A DNA stretch of 64,000 nucleotides from Haliclystus octoradiatus. Taxonomy: Eukaryota > Cnidaria > Staurozoa > Stauromedusae > Haliclystidae. Made by a program: the position numbers and the translations under genes. Shown here in pieces: positions 12,701 to 27,405 of the stretch. Each line of letters begins with the position of its first letter. Position 1 is the stretch's first letter. The notes under the pieces are model-generated. The model did not search any database. It worked only from the letters and a program-made list of their open reading frames with translations, and was not told the origin of the DNA. The stretch covers positions 36,945,024 to 37,009,023 of the forward strand of contig OU744447.1 in assembly GCA_916610825.1 (NCBI GenBank), given 5' to 3'.

Positions 12701-14167
12701 TTAACCAGTAGAACAGAGCAAAATGAAATCATTTCAATACATGAGGGGTCAGACTTAGTAGACCAATATTTGATTGATATAAATTATGGAATGGGGTCAA
12801 TAAAACCACAGCCACATTTTTGTCTATTTGGTAGAGTTGTTAGCGCTGGTATTTTACCCTCACTGATAAAAACAGAAAACAATGACTTGTTTTAGGTGTA
12901 ACTGGCAAACACAAAAGCCCTTCCAACAAACAACCACCCACTCTCAATATCCAGAAGCAACCAAACAATCAAAAAAATATGGGAAGCAATAAATCAAAAC
13001 AAGAGAAAAGGAAATATAACGAAATCATTGTTAAACATTGAGCTAAATCATATACATTCATGATATCGTCGGTAAAATAATATTTTGAGAAAGTAGATAG
13101 GCTACAACTCAACTGTGATGTTAGATATTGAACTCATCTCGACGGTTTCGAATGAACATAGAGTTTTATTTGAATGTAAATATTTAAATTGAAGAGCGAG
13201 GAAGTTCCTCAAAATGATGTCATTGAATTATTAAACTAAAGCAAAAACAATGCATCAGTTCCAGCTCAAAAAATTCAAGAAAAATACCTGCAAATGTATT
13301 GTACAAAAAAAGAGCACAATACCGGCTAACATCAGTGAGTAATTTTTATAAAGACATTTCAAATTTCTTCAATAAGGATACAAGATTATGTTCTAAGAAA
13401 CAGACGATCTCCAAGTGTTTGATTGTGTGTTATGTTATAAATGTAAATCGCTCTAACAAGCCCTGTAAAGCTTAAATATTAAGATAGTTGTTAACAAAAT
13501 TAATTCAGATTAAATCAAAATCTAACTTTAAATGAACAGTTTAGTATTCAAAATAATTTATGTTTAAAAAAACAGGTTTAAAACAAAGGACTTCGTAAAA
13601 TCGGTTAAAAATCATGTTGCGATGTATCACTGTGTTTATTTAGATTAAAACGGAAATTCACATGAAATAGCCGCTATGTTTATCATATCATTCGAGTAGT
13701 TGTAACTATATCACAAATATACGACATATAACGGGATAAAAAATACATTTTTGAAGTTATATTGCAGACGACTTTTCAAAGAAATTTGTGTTTAAAGTTC
13801 AACGTTCATCTATAAGCAACCGTACAACAACAACAAAGACTAAATCGATATATGTTCTACATCAGATAAATCAGAAGTGCTAGGCATATCAACTCTGTAC
13901 TATATTTTAATAAGATTAAATTTAATTCAAAACATTATTGAGCATTGAAAACAAACGTGAATAATTTAAAGCCCCCGCAAAACAACGTGGTCGAAATGAT
14001 GATCTTGAAAACAGTAGAAAAGTTTAACTTTATAACAATAAAATAATGCTATTCAATACAAAGATGAATAAATATTTATATTTTCATACCTTGGCTAAGA
14101 CTTTTGATGAAGAACGTTCTCGTTTTATATATAATTGTCCTTGTTTTAAGACGGTTGATTCGTCCAT
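6703..14167 (-). CDS. DOK/IRS-like adaptor protein with PH and PTB domains
   Basis: Five minus-strand exons join in phase: 14167-14090, 11034-10629, 9897-9690, 9490-7786 and 7059-6703, giving 917 residues. Exon 1 starts MDESTVLKQGQLYIK, the first strand of a PH domain, continued by PWQSGYFLLKS and ending near the Trp of 'EWINVLATC' (about residues 5-115). Residues about 162-265 form an IRS-type PTB domain: LKGQYGLRISG, ILSWPLSRLRGY, FQTGRKCHFGEGQLTFQ, with the conserved Arg of the TGRK turn. The rest is long, Ser/Pro-rich and probably disordered, with PPLPPK, PPIPER and PPVPPPR SH3-type motifs and few Tyr. PH plus PTB plus a long tail is the DOK/IRS docking-protein plan; DOK is the better match. 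Such adaptors sit at the membrane below receptor tyrosine kinases. The tail is longer than in vertebrate DOK1-3. The paralogue cannot be assigned without a tree. Confidence 0.85.
7130..7345. mobile_element. MITE-like foldback element 1 in DOK-like intron 4
   Basis: Imperfect terminal inverted repeats: CACTATGAATCGTAAAAC...GAATATCCTGTGAAA on the left and its inverse TTTCACAGGATATTC...TTCATAGTG on the right. The interior repeats CACATGAAAAAAA and CCTGTGAAAATC. No coding capacity. Confidence 0.6.
7408..7655. mobile_element. MITE-like foldback element 2 in DOK-like intron 4
   Basis: Left end CACTATGAATTTTG then CTGAAAACCTACTGAAAAC; right end has the inverse GTTTTCGGTAGGTTTTCAGTAG then CGTAGTG. 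It lies about 60 bp from element 1 and shares its CACTATGAAT start, so the two may be relatives. Confidence 0.5.
9925..10142. repeat. GTTCATGAAC-rich foldback with local tandem duplication
   Basis: Located in DOK-like intron 2. Dense repeats of TTCATGAAC and CATAAACAG, and a unit ending CTGAACTGTTTTTCGCAGGGG present twice in tandem (about 10069-10098 and 10112-10138); the inverse CCCCTGCAAAAAACAGTTC precedes them near 10026. Related GTTCATGAAC clusters occur at 15833-15880 and 37968-38015. Confidence 0.5.
11035..14089. other. Intron 1 of the DOK-like gene
   Basis: About 3 kb. It contains SINE copy 1 (11491-11856) and otherwise AT-rich sequence in which I see no exon or structured element. 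Confidence 0.6.
11491..11856 (+). mobile_element. tRNA-derived SINE, copy 1
   Basis: Full-length, about 366 bp. The 5' end is tRNA-like with a box A (TAGCTCAGACGGCAGAGCA) and box B (GGTTCAAATCC), as expected for RNA polymerase III transcription. A conserved unrelated body follows, ending GGGCGACACCGTCTACATTAC. A 9-bp direct repeat CTATTATTA at 11478-11486 and 11857-11865 may be the target-site duplication, although it is low-complexity. Other copies: 24564, 30754 and a 3' piece at 23429. Confidence 0.88.
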
Positions 14168-18172
<4,005 letters not shown>

Positions 18173-19110
18173 TACAATTTATAAAGCGCGAAAACTATAA
18201 ATATTCTAAAGCGCTGTTTTACACATTCATGATTATAAATACATTATCTACATTTTCGTACTAATTAAAAGTTTTTAAAAGTATAATTACGGGAAATACG
18301 CTTCTATAAAGAGATAGGTCTTTAATAAGCTTTAAAAATGTCCAATATGTTACATTATCTTGCCATGGTATAACTATAGTTTATATTATAAGAGAATAGA
18401 ATATAGTTGTCAAAAATTGACTGGTGTAAAATTGACAGGCAAATTATGGGAAGTACAACTTCCACTTAAATAGAAGATCCAATACAAGTGCTTTATGCAT
18501 GATTAAGAAAATGGAAAATCAAATATATTAATTTATTGTTCAATGTTGAACAAAATTTAAAATTTCCTACAGAATGGTGATAACCTTTGATAGATCTATT
18601 GCTAAAAATGATAGGAGGTTTTTAAGCTGTCACAAGGCTATCAGGTAATGAGTTCCAAACATTGACAACATGATTATACAAGAGGCAGAACCAATGGTGA
18701 CATTTATATCACTTTGAATATCATAAAAAAACTCCATGATTACTACACATTTTTTTGTTCCTACGAGTTATGTTTTAAATAACAATCTTGAAATTTATTT
18801 CTCAAAATGTGATTACATAAATGTAAATTAAAGTAAGGTATTCTTTAATTTTTATGTTTATAATTAAAGGCATAAAATTGCAGGCTCAAATTTGAAAAAT
18901 GAATGTCATTTCTCAAGCTACAAGTAGTGGGCACCATATTCGAGAGGAAACTTTTATTATATAAAATACACATCGTATAATTATATATCAACATTTGCGT
19001 GTGCGCTGTTGCGACTTCTAAATAATATATAGTGTTTGTTTCCTTAAAGTTCGGGTTTTTATCATTTTAATATTTTTATAATCCGATTCCAAATTAAATA
19101 AATCTATATA
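18173..19110. other. AT-rich spacer
   Basis: No gene seen. The first 50 bases carry the AAAGCGC pair described with the (AAT)n tract; the remainder may be decayed repeat but shows no clear ends. Confidence 0.4.
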
Positions 19111-19625
19111 GAGGGGAGCATTCACAATTGACGACAACCAGATATGGGGTAAGGGGGTTGTGTAAAAGTTGACAGCCTGTATTACTCCCGTCTTGGAAGA
19201 GTTGGTAAGAGGGGAGGCCCCGGGGCTAACTTCGTGTGTATGTAAGATAGGGATGTGCCATTTTGTATTTCAGAGGGTTCAAAATGTTCAAAATGGGTTC
19301 AAAATGTTCAACCATCTGGGAATGATACCAAAAAATTTGATTAATTTTGAAAAAGTTTACCTCAAAAATTTGAAAAAACCAGAAAAAGCCATGCTTCAAA
19401 ATTTGTTGTTTTTCGGATTTTTTATACAATCGAAAAAATTGCTCAATCTGGAATTTTATACCCCAAGTTGTTTTTAGAATCCCCTAAAGAATATCCATTC
19501 AAAGTGGCATGTCGCCGTATAGTGATGTCAGTGATAGTGAGGGAGTTACGCCAGGTGTTGAGCCGGGGTCCAAAATTGCCTGGATTGACAAAATTGGTTG
19601 ACATCAATTGTGAATGGTCCCTTAT
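19111..19625. mobile_element. TIR (MITE-like) element beside the receptor 3' end
   Basis: Terminal inverted repeats of about 30 bp: left AGGGGAGCATTCACAATTGA then CGACAACCA, right the inverse of AGGGACCATTCACAATTGAT then GTCAACCA. About 515 bp with no transposase-like ORF. Its right end is about 60 bp beyond the receptor stop codon, so it may lie in that gene's 3' UTR. Confidence 0.75.
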
Positions 19626-19682
19626 AGTTGAAATCGGATCAAATAAAATAAATCTTCTTTCTTCAACAAATTTAATATCGAA

Positions 19683-22600
19683 TTAATTTGCCTCACTTGG
19701 TTTAACTTTTAAGAATAACGAGGCAGCAACAATCGACCAGATAATAAAAAAAATCATAAAAAATAATCGATCAAAAATTTGCGACATACATCTCCAGAAA
19801 TCTTGGTTATACTCTCCTTCATCTTCGTTTAAACAAATCCGAACTAAATCATCTAGATTTTTCACAACCTCCAATCCTGATGTTTCAGCATTAAAATCAT
19901 CACGATACGAATCCCTACTTTCAGTATCAAAACTACTAAATTTAGATCTAGCAACACCATATTGTCCAAAATAATCAATTTTATCTGAATTTGTACCTTC
20001 CATATTATGTAAAACCTTTAATAAACGATCACATGTTCTTGAAGAACGTAAAAATAATGGTTGATTCGCTGAATTAATTGAATGATAATTTGTGTTATTC
20101 AAAACATCATTATCATTATTATCATCTTCATCATCATCTTCTTCAATAGTAACAAATAATAACGGTGCCATATAATGAAATATAATATGTTTTAAAACAA
20201 ATGGTATTGGTGTTTCTCTGTCTAAATTATGACAGGCGGCCGTCATGAACGCAGCAACTGTTACTTGTACCATACTGATTAACATAAATGTAGCTATTAA
20301 TGGTGTACTTGTTGAATCGTTTGGCATTAAAGACGAGACCATCATTGCAATAATTGATAATGTTAGAAAGCAATCAAAGACAAGACTCATACGTGAACCA
20401 GTTTGTTCTGGAAATAAAAAGACGCATAATGCAAACCCAGTTATAACCACTGCTGGAACAATAATATTGTATAAATAAAAACCAGGTTCTCGTTTTAATT
20501 CCAATTGATAATCGATATTAATAAACGGATCTGGACAACATCTAAAACAGAAACAAAAGGAAACATAATGAAATAAATTTACATAAAAAATAATTTATAA
20601 TTAATTACAAGATTACTATATTAATGAACAAGATATGCATTGATCAACTACCCTCAGTGTGGCTTGAAATATGACATTCACTTTCTATTCAACTTAGAAC
20701 CTGCAAGGCGCGGTGGTCAACTTTTTGCTTTCTAGTCTATATCTTATATCTAATAATGAATCAACGAAAAATCAGACATTCATATTTACTACTATTAGTT
20801 TCACGCCAAGGCGATCATCAGGCAATTTAATCTGTCTCAATTAAATTGCCTGATGATCGCCTTGATGTGAAACTAATAGTAGCAAATATGAATGTCTGAT
20901 TTTTTCGTTTCTTAATTATTAAACAGCTCTGCATTTATGGCATCGAGCACTATTGAAACAGCAAGGACAACATAATTACCTTGATATTACTATCTTATAT
21001 CTATCTACTTTCGAGAGAATCAGAATTTTTCCCGTCATTTCTCGTTTGATTGTGCTCTAAGGCATTTCTCGTTTGATTGGGTAATTAGGCATTCGATTAT
21101 CTATAGAGTGCTCATACAATCGCCGACCGACGGGATACAGACACACTCGATCAGAAATTGAAATCAAACCTCGTTTTCCAATTCATGTCAGGACGAAGAA
21201 ACAGAAGATGTCCATCGTAACACTAATCTATTTTACTATTGATCTAACACATACTAATCTACATTAGAGCAATTGATTGCGTACAGAGTCGGAATTACGA
21301 CCAATTAACAACCAAACTCTAAATCATGTGTATCAGAAAACCTTATAGGCCCAGGAAAATTACCCAAGTGAACTGCCACTCTCTCGGGAAGCCCTAGCCA
21401 TCGCTATTCGTTTTAACTTGTCTTGATGTCTCCTATATGGAACACTCAGTGATCTGCCGTCTACAATGAAGTATGTTTGTAGTAGGGAAAGTTACATGAA
21501 GGAGGTTTCCAGTAGGGAGAATTGTAAATGTCTCATTCGATAAGCTTAAATAATTGAGTTGCTACTCATGTGTCAAGTTTATATTTGATTAACCTTGTAC
21601 ATACAGTAATTGTATATATAATCTTCGTTTGTTAGTGTATGCGCAACTCTAGTTTAGTGTGTATTATATACAGTGAAACCTGTATATAACGGCCAGCTAC
21701 GAGAGGTAGATAAATTGACCATTATAGACAGGTGGCCTTTATATACAGGTTTGATTCAATAGAAAATATTATTTTAGACATTGCAAGAGTGACCACTATA
21801 GACAGGTGGCCGCTTTATAGAGGTGACCGTTGTAACAGGTTTGACTGTATAGCATATACACATGGCTCATACGCTGTTCTGTTCATCTAAAATTCAAATA
21901 TCGAATTTGGAATGGTGCATGATACAAATAACTAGACTCCAATTATTGGGTCCTTTTTTAAGACGTGCAAACGGTTGGAATCAGAACAGCACTGTATGAG
22001 TGATACATAGCCCCTTGTGGAAGTACATTTTAATACTTAACGTATTTCTTCTACTAAATTGGGTGTAGTTAGATAGAGTCATCTATTTACAAGGGTTGGG
22101 ACACTCTTTCATGTGCCACTCTTGGCTCTCATTGGAAAGATGTCAGTCCCAATTATTTGATGGACGCTATTTTCGTTCCGTCAACCCAAGGTTTGCAAAA
22201 TTTGATTGAACAAAGCGCACGAAAATGATATCATTAATTTGAAAAACTTTTTGTTTAAAAGCAAAACCTCGTTTTCAATGGAATGAAATTGGCGATTATC
22301 GCGTCCCAAAAGTTGCGTGTCCGAACTCGTGTAAATAGATTGCTCTGGTTATAGACCGCTTGTCGGAGATATCCTGGCTTCATCCCTGGTTGCAATATAA
22401 ACAATGTGTTCCGTATATACTTACGAGTAAAATAAAACTTGTCTCTTTGCTTTCAACGACAGCAAACTGAACTGTGAACTTGGTGCATAAAAAGAGGTGT
22501 CTGCATGGTCAGCTTTATTTGTTAAATTGATTTCATTGGCAAGGTATGTCCAAGAACCAAATTTTAAAATACATGTTTGATAATCAAATGGAAAGTATGA

Positions 22601-25454
22601 AATATCAATGCTACAAACTGATGTTAAAATAGCAGGACTATACCAATGTTGTACTCCTGTATTGAATATAACAACTCTTGTTTTGAATTGGTCAATTACA
22701 CCAGCATGTGTTCCCTCTTCAGCGCTAAATAAAAAAAAATAAAAAATGTTCCTTTAGTAAAATGACACATCGTTTATACGCTCGAAAAAAACCCTACCGG
22801 AGCCATTTATAATCTATTTACAAGAGTTGGGATTCTCTTTCATGTGCCGCTCTCGGCTCCCATTGGACAAATGACAGTCACATGATTTTGTGGACGCCAT
22901 TTTCGTTCCGTCAAACCTGCATGACGAAGAACCGTCAAACCTTCGTCAAACCATTATCAAGCCTGCATGATATTATTTAGCCTGACTGCAAGCCATAATT
23001 AACTATGTGCAGACTAAAACGTTTCTCAAAAAGGGTGACCTTATAGCTTTGTTTAGTTTAATCTGCATACAGGCTAACATGGGTTATCTTACTTGTTATA
23101 CAGAACGAGGTCTGGTTTCCAAACAAGGCTTTTATCGACTGTTAAACTTGTGACGTCACCATAATCACTTGGCTCCCATCTTAAGAATTCATTCATCCAT
23201 TCCTATCAGTAAAAATAATACTTGGTTATGATATATCCATAGCGGCAAATATACAGTACAGTAGTATAGTCCCATAGAAACAATCAACCATTCAGATGGA
23301 CACTTTAACTATCAGATAGTTATTGAGTATTATTCACTATAATATTCTGAACAATTTAGGGTCAAATAGTATTTTAAAATGTGCACCGGAACTTGTACCA
23401 GGCTCTATTCATTGGCTATTTCTGGTTTTCGTTGCGCATTGACAATCGAGACCGATCTGCCATAAAACCTGTTGAAATTGATCTGCAGTGTCGCGGCTGA
23501 GATCATCAAGAGCGTTTCAAATCATTGCTCTCAGCGAAAAAAGCCACTCATCTAGAAACAGAGGAGCGGTACGGGTGCCTTCGGTAGGGCGACACTGTCT
23601 ACATTACTTTACTTTAAGTCTAGTTGTAACGATAAGGGCCTGGAACTAGTTACGATTTTTGACTTTAATTTGTTCAGAATATCGTGGTGAATGATTTTAA
23701 CTTAGACTAATTGCAATAACTATCTGATAGCCACAAAGTGTCTTTATTATTGGTTAATTTCTTCTATGGGGCCATACCAATACACAGATTACATCCATAG
23801 CGGAATACAAAGACTACGAAGAATATAAATTTATAAAATATGACAAATTCTAAAACATTCAAATATAAAAGTATACGATTCATAAAAGCTCATAATTTCA
23901 ATTGACGTTGTGCCAATGTGCATTGCACAGCAGACAAAGATAAATCTGAAAATTACAATTCATTTTTGTATAGATTATACTTAATTAAGAAGGCTTTGTG
24001 GTAAAGTATCAGTTGGTAAATATTGAAAATCTATTTATCTACCTGTCGAATCCAAACACTGCTTTTCAATATCTGTTGTTTGTCGCTCTGAAAAAATAGA
24101 AACAATTGATCTAATCGTGAAAATAAAACAGGATTAGAATATTACATATATGGAACTCGAGAGTGGGTTGCAACATTGAAATAATGAAGTATCTAAAACT
24201 TCCTTGCAAATACTCTCCAGAACATTTCAAAAATCTAAAAAAATGTCTTACAATTTTTAATTGTTTTTTCAAAGTTCTTCAAATTTCAAAGTTGTCTTGT
24301 AAGTCAAAAATGGAGACTCAAAAAGTTTTAGAGTCTGAAATTTCTCATCCCGCCCACATGCATCAAGCAGGCAATATAAAGGCATAAAAAGATATATAAT
24401 ATATCAATTACACTTTAAGGCGAACCAAAAAGCTGTCGCTGATGATCTAGAAGATTGCTAACCTACTGTAAGGTCAACAAAATGTTGTAGATTGAACATA
24501 CAGTAAATCACAGTCAGATCTGAACCTCGAGACTCCTGTACTAATACTAACCAGACAATTGCCAAAGGAGGATTAGCTCAGATGGCAGAGCAACCGAACT
24601 TCAGATTGGATCATATCTGAACGACTGTGATTCAAATCCCCCTAAGGTCAACTCAGCCTTGACTATATCTGAAACATCAAATGAGTCCACTGTTCTGATG
24701 GCAGATGGAATGGTCAAGAGGGAATTACATTGTGATTATCTGCGGTGCATCGTAGCGTATTGACAATCGAGACCTATCTGCTATGAAATCTGTTGAAATT
24801 GATCTGCAATGTCGCGGCTGAGATCAACAAAGAGCGTTTAAAATCATTGCTCTCAGCGGAAAAGAAACTCCTCTAGAAATAGAGGAATGGTACGGGTGCC
24901 TTTGGTAGGGCGACACCATCTTTATCACTTTATAGACAATTGCCGTATAGTACGGACACCTTCAAGTCTGCTGTTGATAGTCTCACGATATAGGTTTACA
25001 ACTGCAGAAGAATGTATAAAACGGGTAACAATTACGGACACATTTTATGTTTCAAATACGACAGCCCCCCCACACAAAAATGTAATTTTTGACTCATATT
25101 TTGGGCAATTTCAAAACAAAAGATTGAAAAATAGTGCAATTTTGAAGGTATTACAGTACTGAGCTCCCCAATTATGCAAATGCCACTTCCTCTATCGGGC
25201 AAAATGCCCCTTGACGAACACCAATCATAAGCTTGTAGTTACGAGCGTGTTTGCGAGCAACTCAATTAATTTCATTATTTATTTGATATCAATAATCTAT
25301 ATTCTTACCAAATCAACAAGTTGCACGTAAGCGAGATCAAGCGTGACTTGGACTGGTGTGCCTTTATCAACCACAGGGCGCACAGATGAGTTGATCTGTC
25401 TCGTTTTGAAAAGGTTGTCAAATAGACGCGTCTCATCAGTTTCATAGTGGGTAC
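19683..25454 (-). CDS. Nicotinic acetylcholine receptor-like Cys-loop channel subunit (alpha type), first exon not found
   Basis: Five minus-strand exons join in phase: 25454-25309 (146 bp), 24087-24043 (45), 23202-23093 (110), 22724-22425 (300) and 20541-19683. The 45- and 110-bp exons match the classic nicotinic receptor layout. Recognisable parts: VWIRQEW, WEPSDYG, LVWKPDLVLYN, the Cys loop CSIDISYFPFDYQTC with 13 residues between Cys, and the vicinal pair FYSCCPDPF that marks alpha-type subunits. M1 (LYNIIVPAVVITGFALCVF), M2, M3 (PLIATFMLISMVQVTVAAFM), an acidic M3-M4 loop of about 105 residues (EEDDDEDD) and M4 (RLFFMIFFIIWSIVAASLF) follow. It should form a ligand-gated pentameric channel in the plasma membrane. 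M2 lacks Glu at -1' and 20' and has Asp at 6', unusual for a cation channel. The signal-peptide exon ending in phase 1 was not located. Confidence 0.88.
20765..20907. mobile_element. Near-perfect 143-bp hairpin (palindromic MITE)
   Basis: Arms 20765-20830 and 20841-20907 are almost perfectly complementary (only a few mismatches), with a 10-base loop TCTGTCTCAA. It lies in the receptor's last intron. It has no ORF. The arms are too long for a typical metazoan pre-miRNA, so a palindromic MITE is more likely, but a transcript would fold into a long double-stranded RNA. Confidence 0.8.
21671..21848 (-). mobile_element. CCACCTGTCTATAG dispersed element, copy A
   Basis: About 180 bp, in the receptor's last intron. 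Ends are inverted: GTGAAACCTGTATATAACGG at left and ACCGTTGTAACAGGTTTGAC at right. Inside, two GACAGGTGGCC blocks start at 21728 and 21802, 74 bp apart. The sequence between them is homologous to the 75-bp satellite unit at 33581-37788 (inverse orientation). Confidence 0.75.
22081..22340. mobile_element. MITE-like element with ATCTATTTACAAG ends
   Basis: Left end ATCTATTTACAAGGGTTGGG, right end the inverse of ATCTATTTACACGAGTTCGG. A related left half recurs at about 22804-22925 (CTATTTACAAGAGTTGGG...TTTTCGTTCCGTCAA). Both are in receptor introns. Confidence 0.65.
22978..23076. mobile_element. TAGCCTG mini-element in receptor intron
   Basis: About 99 bp starting TAGCCTGACTGCA and ending TGCATACAGGCTA, an inverted pair. 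It ends 16 bp from the donor side of the 110-bp receptor exon. Same end signature as elements at 25533, 43655 and 62911. Confidence 0.6.
23246..23792. mobile_element. MITE flanked by an 11-bp duplication, with a SINE fragment nested inside
   Basis: The element is flanked by ATCCATAGCGG at 23235-23245 and 23793-23803. Inverted ends include AGTCCCATAGAAACAATCAA and ACTATCAGATAGTTATT on the left with their inverses on the right. It is homologous to the element at 50452-50803, apart from about 190 bp of SINE sequence in the middle (23429-23616). Confidence 0.78.
23429..23616 (+). mobile_element. 5'-truncated SINE (3' half) nested in MITE
   Basis: Matches the 3' half of the SINEs at 11491, 24564 and 30754, from CGTTGCGCATTGACAATCGA to the GGGCGACACTGTCTACATTAC tail, without the tRNA-like head. 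The related MITE at 50452 lacks it, so the SINE came second. Confidence 0.85.
24564..24933 (+). mobile_element. tRNA-derived SINE, copy 2, with perfect target-site duplication
   Basis: Full-length copy in the receptor's intron 2. Box A region TAGCTCAGATGGCAGAGCA and box B-like GATTCAAATCC are visible. A perfect 11-bp direct repeat AGACAATTGCC flanks it (24553-24563 and 24934-24944), the mark of LINE-type retrotransposition. Confidence 0.93.
25079..25262. repeat. Dispersed repeat, partial copy
   Basis: Shares an ordered run of matches with 26340-26545: GCAATTTTGAAG, TTACAGTAC, GAGCTCC, ATATGCAAATG, CGGGCAAAAT and a final TACGAGCGTG/TACGGTCGTG. No coding potential seen. Confidence 0.5.
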
Positions 25455-25532
25455 CTTTAATAACGACAAGAATCATCATTACAATTATTCATATGTCATA
25501 TGAAATTGTTACAGTACTACTGAAAATGTCAC

Positions 25533-25606
25533 GTAGCCTGCTCACAGACTTACTATCAAAATGTACTGACTTGGTAGATCAGTAGAGTGAGTCTGCGGGC
25601 AGGCTA
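25533..25606. mobile_element. TAGCCTGC palindromic mini-element
   Basis: 74 bp starting TAGCCTGCTCACAGACTTAC and ending in the inverse GTGAGTCTGCGGGCAGGCTA. TGTCACG occurs on both sides and may be a target duplication. Confidence 0.65.
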
Positions 25607-25610
25607 CGTG

Positions 25611-25880
25611 TCACGTTGACAGGACAATTCTTGATGGAGACATGTCATTTTGGATACCTATGGTAGCCATACTAAACATTTCATAGCAGATGAGAGAGCA
25701 TATGGTCGCCCATGCAGATGGTATGTTACGAGGCTCGCGGGAAAATATTCGGCTTGAATTGTATAAACGTTTCAACTCTAATCCCGTGGGTTGTAATAAC
25801 GGGTCCGATTCACCATCCATACCCTCAAACACAGATACAGTTGAATCCGGCAATAACGGTACGCTAGGGAGACAAACCAT
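25611..25880 (-). CDS. Unidentified 89-codon open frame
   Basis: Starts MVCLPSVPLL and contains RIFSREPRNIPSAWATICS followed by a hydrophobic stretch LICYEMFSMATIG, ending just before the palindrome at 25533. Composition is more protein-like than the surrounding noise and it could be a first exon or a remnant of a membrane protein. It sits upstream of the receptor's first recognised exon on the same strand, but it does not resemble a receptor signal peptide. I do not recognise it. Confidence 0.25.
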   Translation of the reverse strand: MVCLPSVPLLPDSTVSVFEGMDGESDPLLQPTGLELKRLYNSSRIFSREPRNIPSAWATICSLICYEMFSMATIGIQNDMSPSRIVLST

Positions 25881-26339
25881 TTTACCGGTTTTGGCAGAAT
25901 TCGTTGTTAACGGTTAATATTTAGCAAAGTTTGACCGTAAAGTTTATTTCGTATTATAAACTCATGATCTACGTCTACGGCTATGTGTTTTCTACTGCTC
26001 TTTTGGTTTGAAATTTGATTTGTTGTATTGGAAATAATCGGCAAAAACCGATTAATCGACCAATTGTCATGACTAATCGGCAGCTAACTAATCGGCATCG
26101 AACATCGTTAAATTTTTTAATCGTCTTATCCCTACCTAGCCTGCGTGCAGACTCAAAACAAAACTTCTCTAAAGTGTAGATCCCTAGCGTAAATCCATAG
26201 GCTAATCCCTACCGTAAAATAAATATTCCCGGACTATTTTGGCTTACTGTTATTCACAGAATATCGTTAAATCCGGAACCGTTACTGTCAGATTTTACTG
26301 TATGAAACTATCACAATCTCGTAAAACTATCTGTCAAAT

Positions 26340-26545
26340 TTAGAGCAATTTTCAGAAACGAAAAATTGCAAAAAAATCATGCATTCTGGAATTTTGAAGA
26401 TAATTTATTACAGTACCGAAGCTCCTAAATATGCAAATGTCAAGTCTTTTTTTCCGGGCAAAATACCCATTTCGTATGGCAGATTGATAAATAACCACCC
26501 CCCCCCCCATCACGATCAGAAGCATGCAGCTACGGTCGTGATCAC
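26340..26545. repeat. Dispersed repeat, second copy
   Basis: Related to 25079-25262. It contains an 11-base C tract near 26499. A more distant inverted relative may lie at 16060-16340 (shared ATATGCATATTTCCCGG and GGCCGTGATCA-type motifs). Confidence 0.45.
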
Positions 26546-27221
26546 AATGGCTGTTTTTTTTGCAAAATCTTATAACAATGGGCAAGGCACAGTTTTCAGC
26601 AAAAATATTTTCCACTGTTTCCTTCTAAATATTTTTTTTGAGGTTTGGCCTCTATAATCGAGAAAATATCACTTTTCTAGACTTCCCTCTGGAATTTAGG
26701 CATTGCAGAAAACAGTAGCTGTTGCATATGATAGATATAGACACTATATTAATACACGTCTGTTGTAGTTGAACTCAATATCTAATAAGCCTGACGCATG
26801 CGTAGTCAGATACATCAGTAGCCACAATCAATAATCTAGGACGAGGATTTGCAACGAAAAATTAACCCGGAAATAAAAAGTTTGCTGCATCCTAATAAGA
26901 AACATGGGCACCATATAAGTTACGGCCATCAATCAAATGATATGATATGATATATTTCGTCATTTACCGCCAAATAAAGGACACTTTACATTATATATTT
27001 GCTGCAAGAAATCTACTGAAACTCACAAATAACTATAATACTATAAAAAAACATTATTTATTAAAAATTCATATTCCAATAAACTCATATATAATAGCTA
27101 ATAAATGTAAATAATAAATAATAATAAATTTTACCTTGAACATTTTTGATATTTGCTGTCACCAAATTAAGAATGATGTAAGCTATAAATGAACAAAAAT
27201 AAAAGATAGAGTAATACTACA

Positions 27222-27405
27222 ATCAAACCTATTATAACGGTCACCTCCATACATCGACCACCTGTCTGTAGTGGTCACTCTTGCAATGCTTAAAATAGTA
27301 TTTTCCATTGAATAAAACATGTATTTAAAAGCCACCTGTCCATAATGGTCAATTAATCTACCTCTCGTAGCTAGCTGTTATATACAGGCTTCATTGTATG
27401 TCTCA
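27222..27405 (+). mobile_element. CCACCTGTCTATAG dispersed element, copy B
   Basis: Starts TCAAACCTATTATAACGGTC and ends AGCTGTTATATACAGGCTTC. Two internal CCACCTGTC blocks start at 27258 and 27332, 74 bp apart. The sequence between them (TTGCAATG...ATAGTATTTTCCATTGAA) is homologous to the satellite unit. Confidence 0.75.

Noticed and set aside
19169..19477. 102-codon plus-strand frame near the receptor 3' end
   Set aside because: It lies inside the TIR element at 19111-19625 and is low-complexity (repeated FKMFKM/LKNLKK-like sequence).
25480..25490. MMILVVIKG as the signal peptide of the receptor
   Set aside because: Too short, and a good acceptor with the right phase lies at 25456-25455, so a separate upstream exon is expected.
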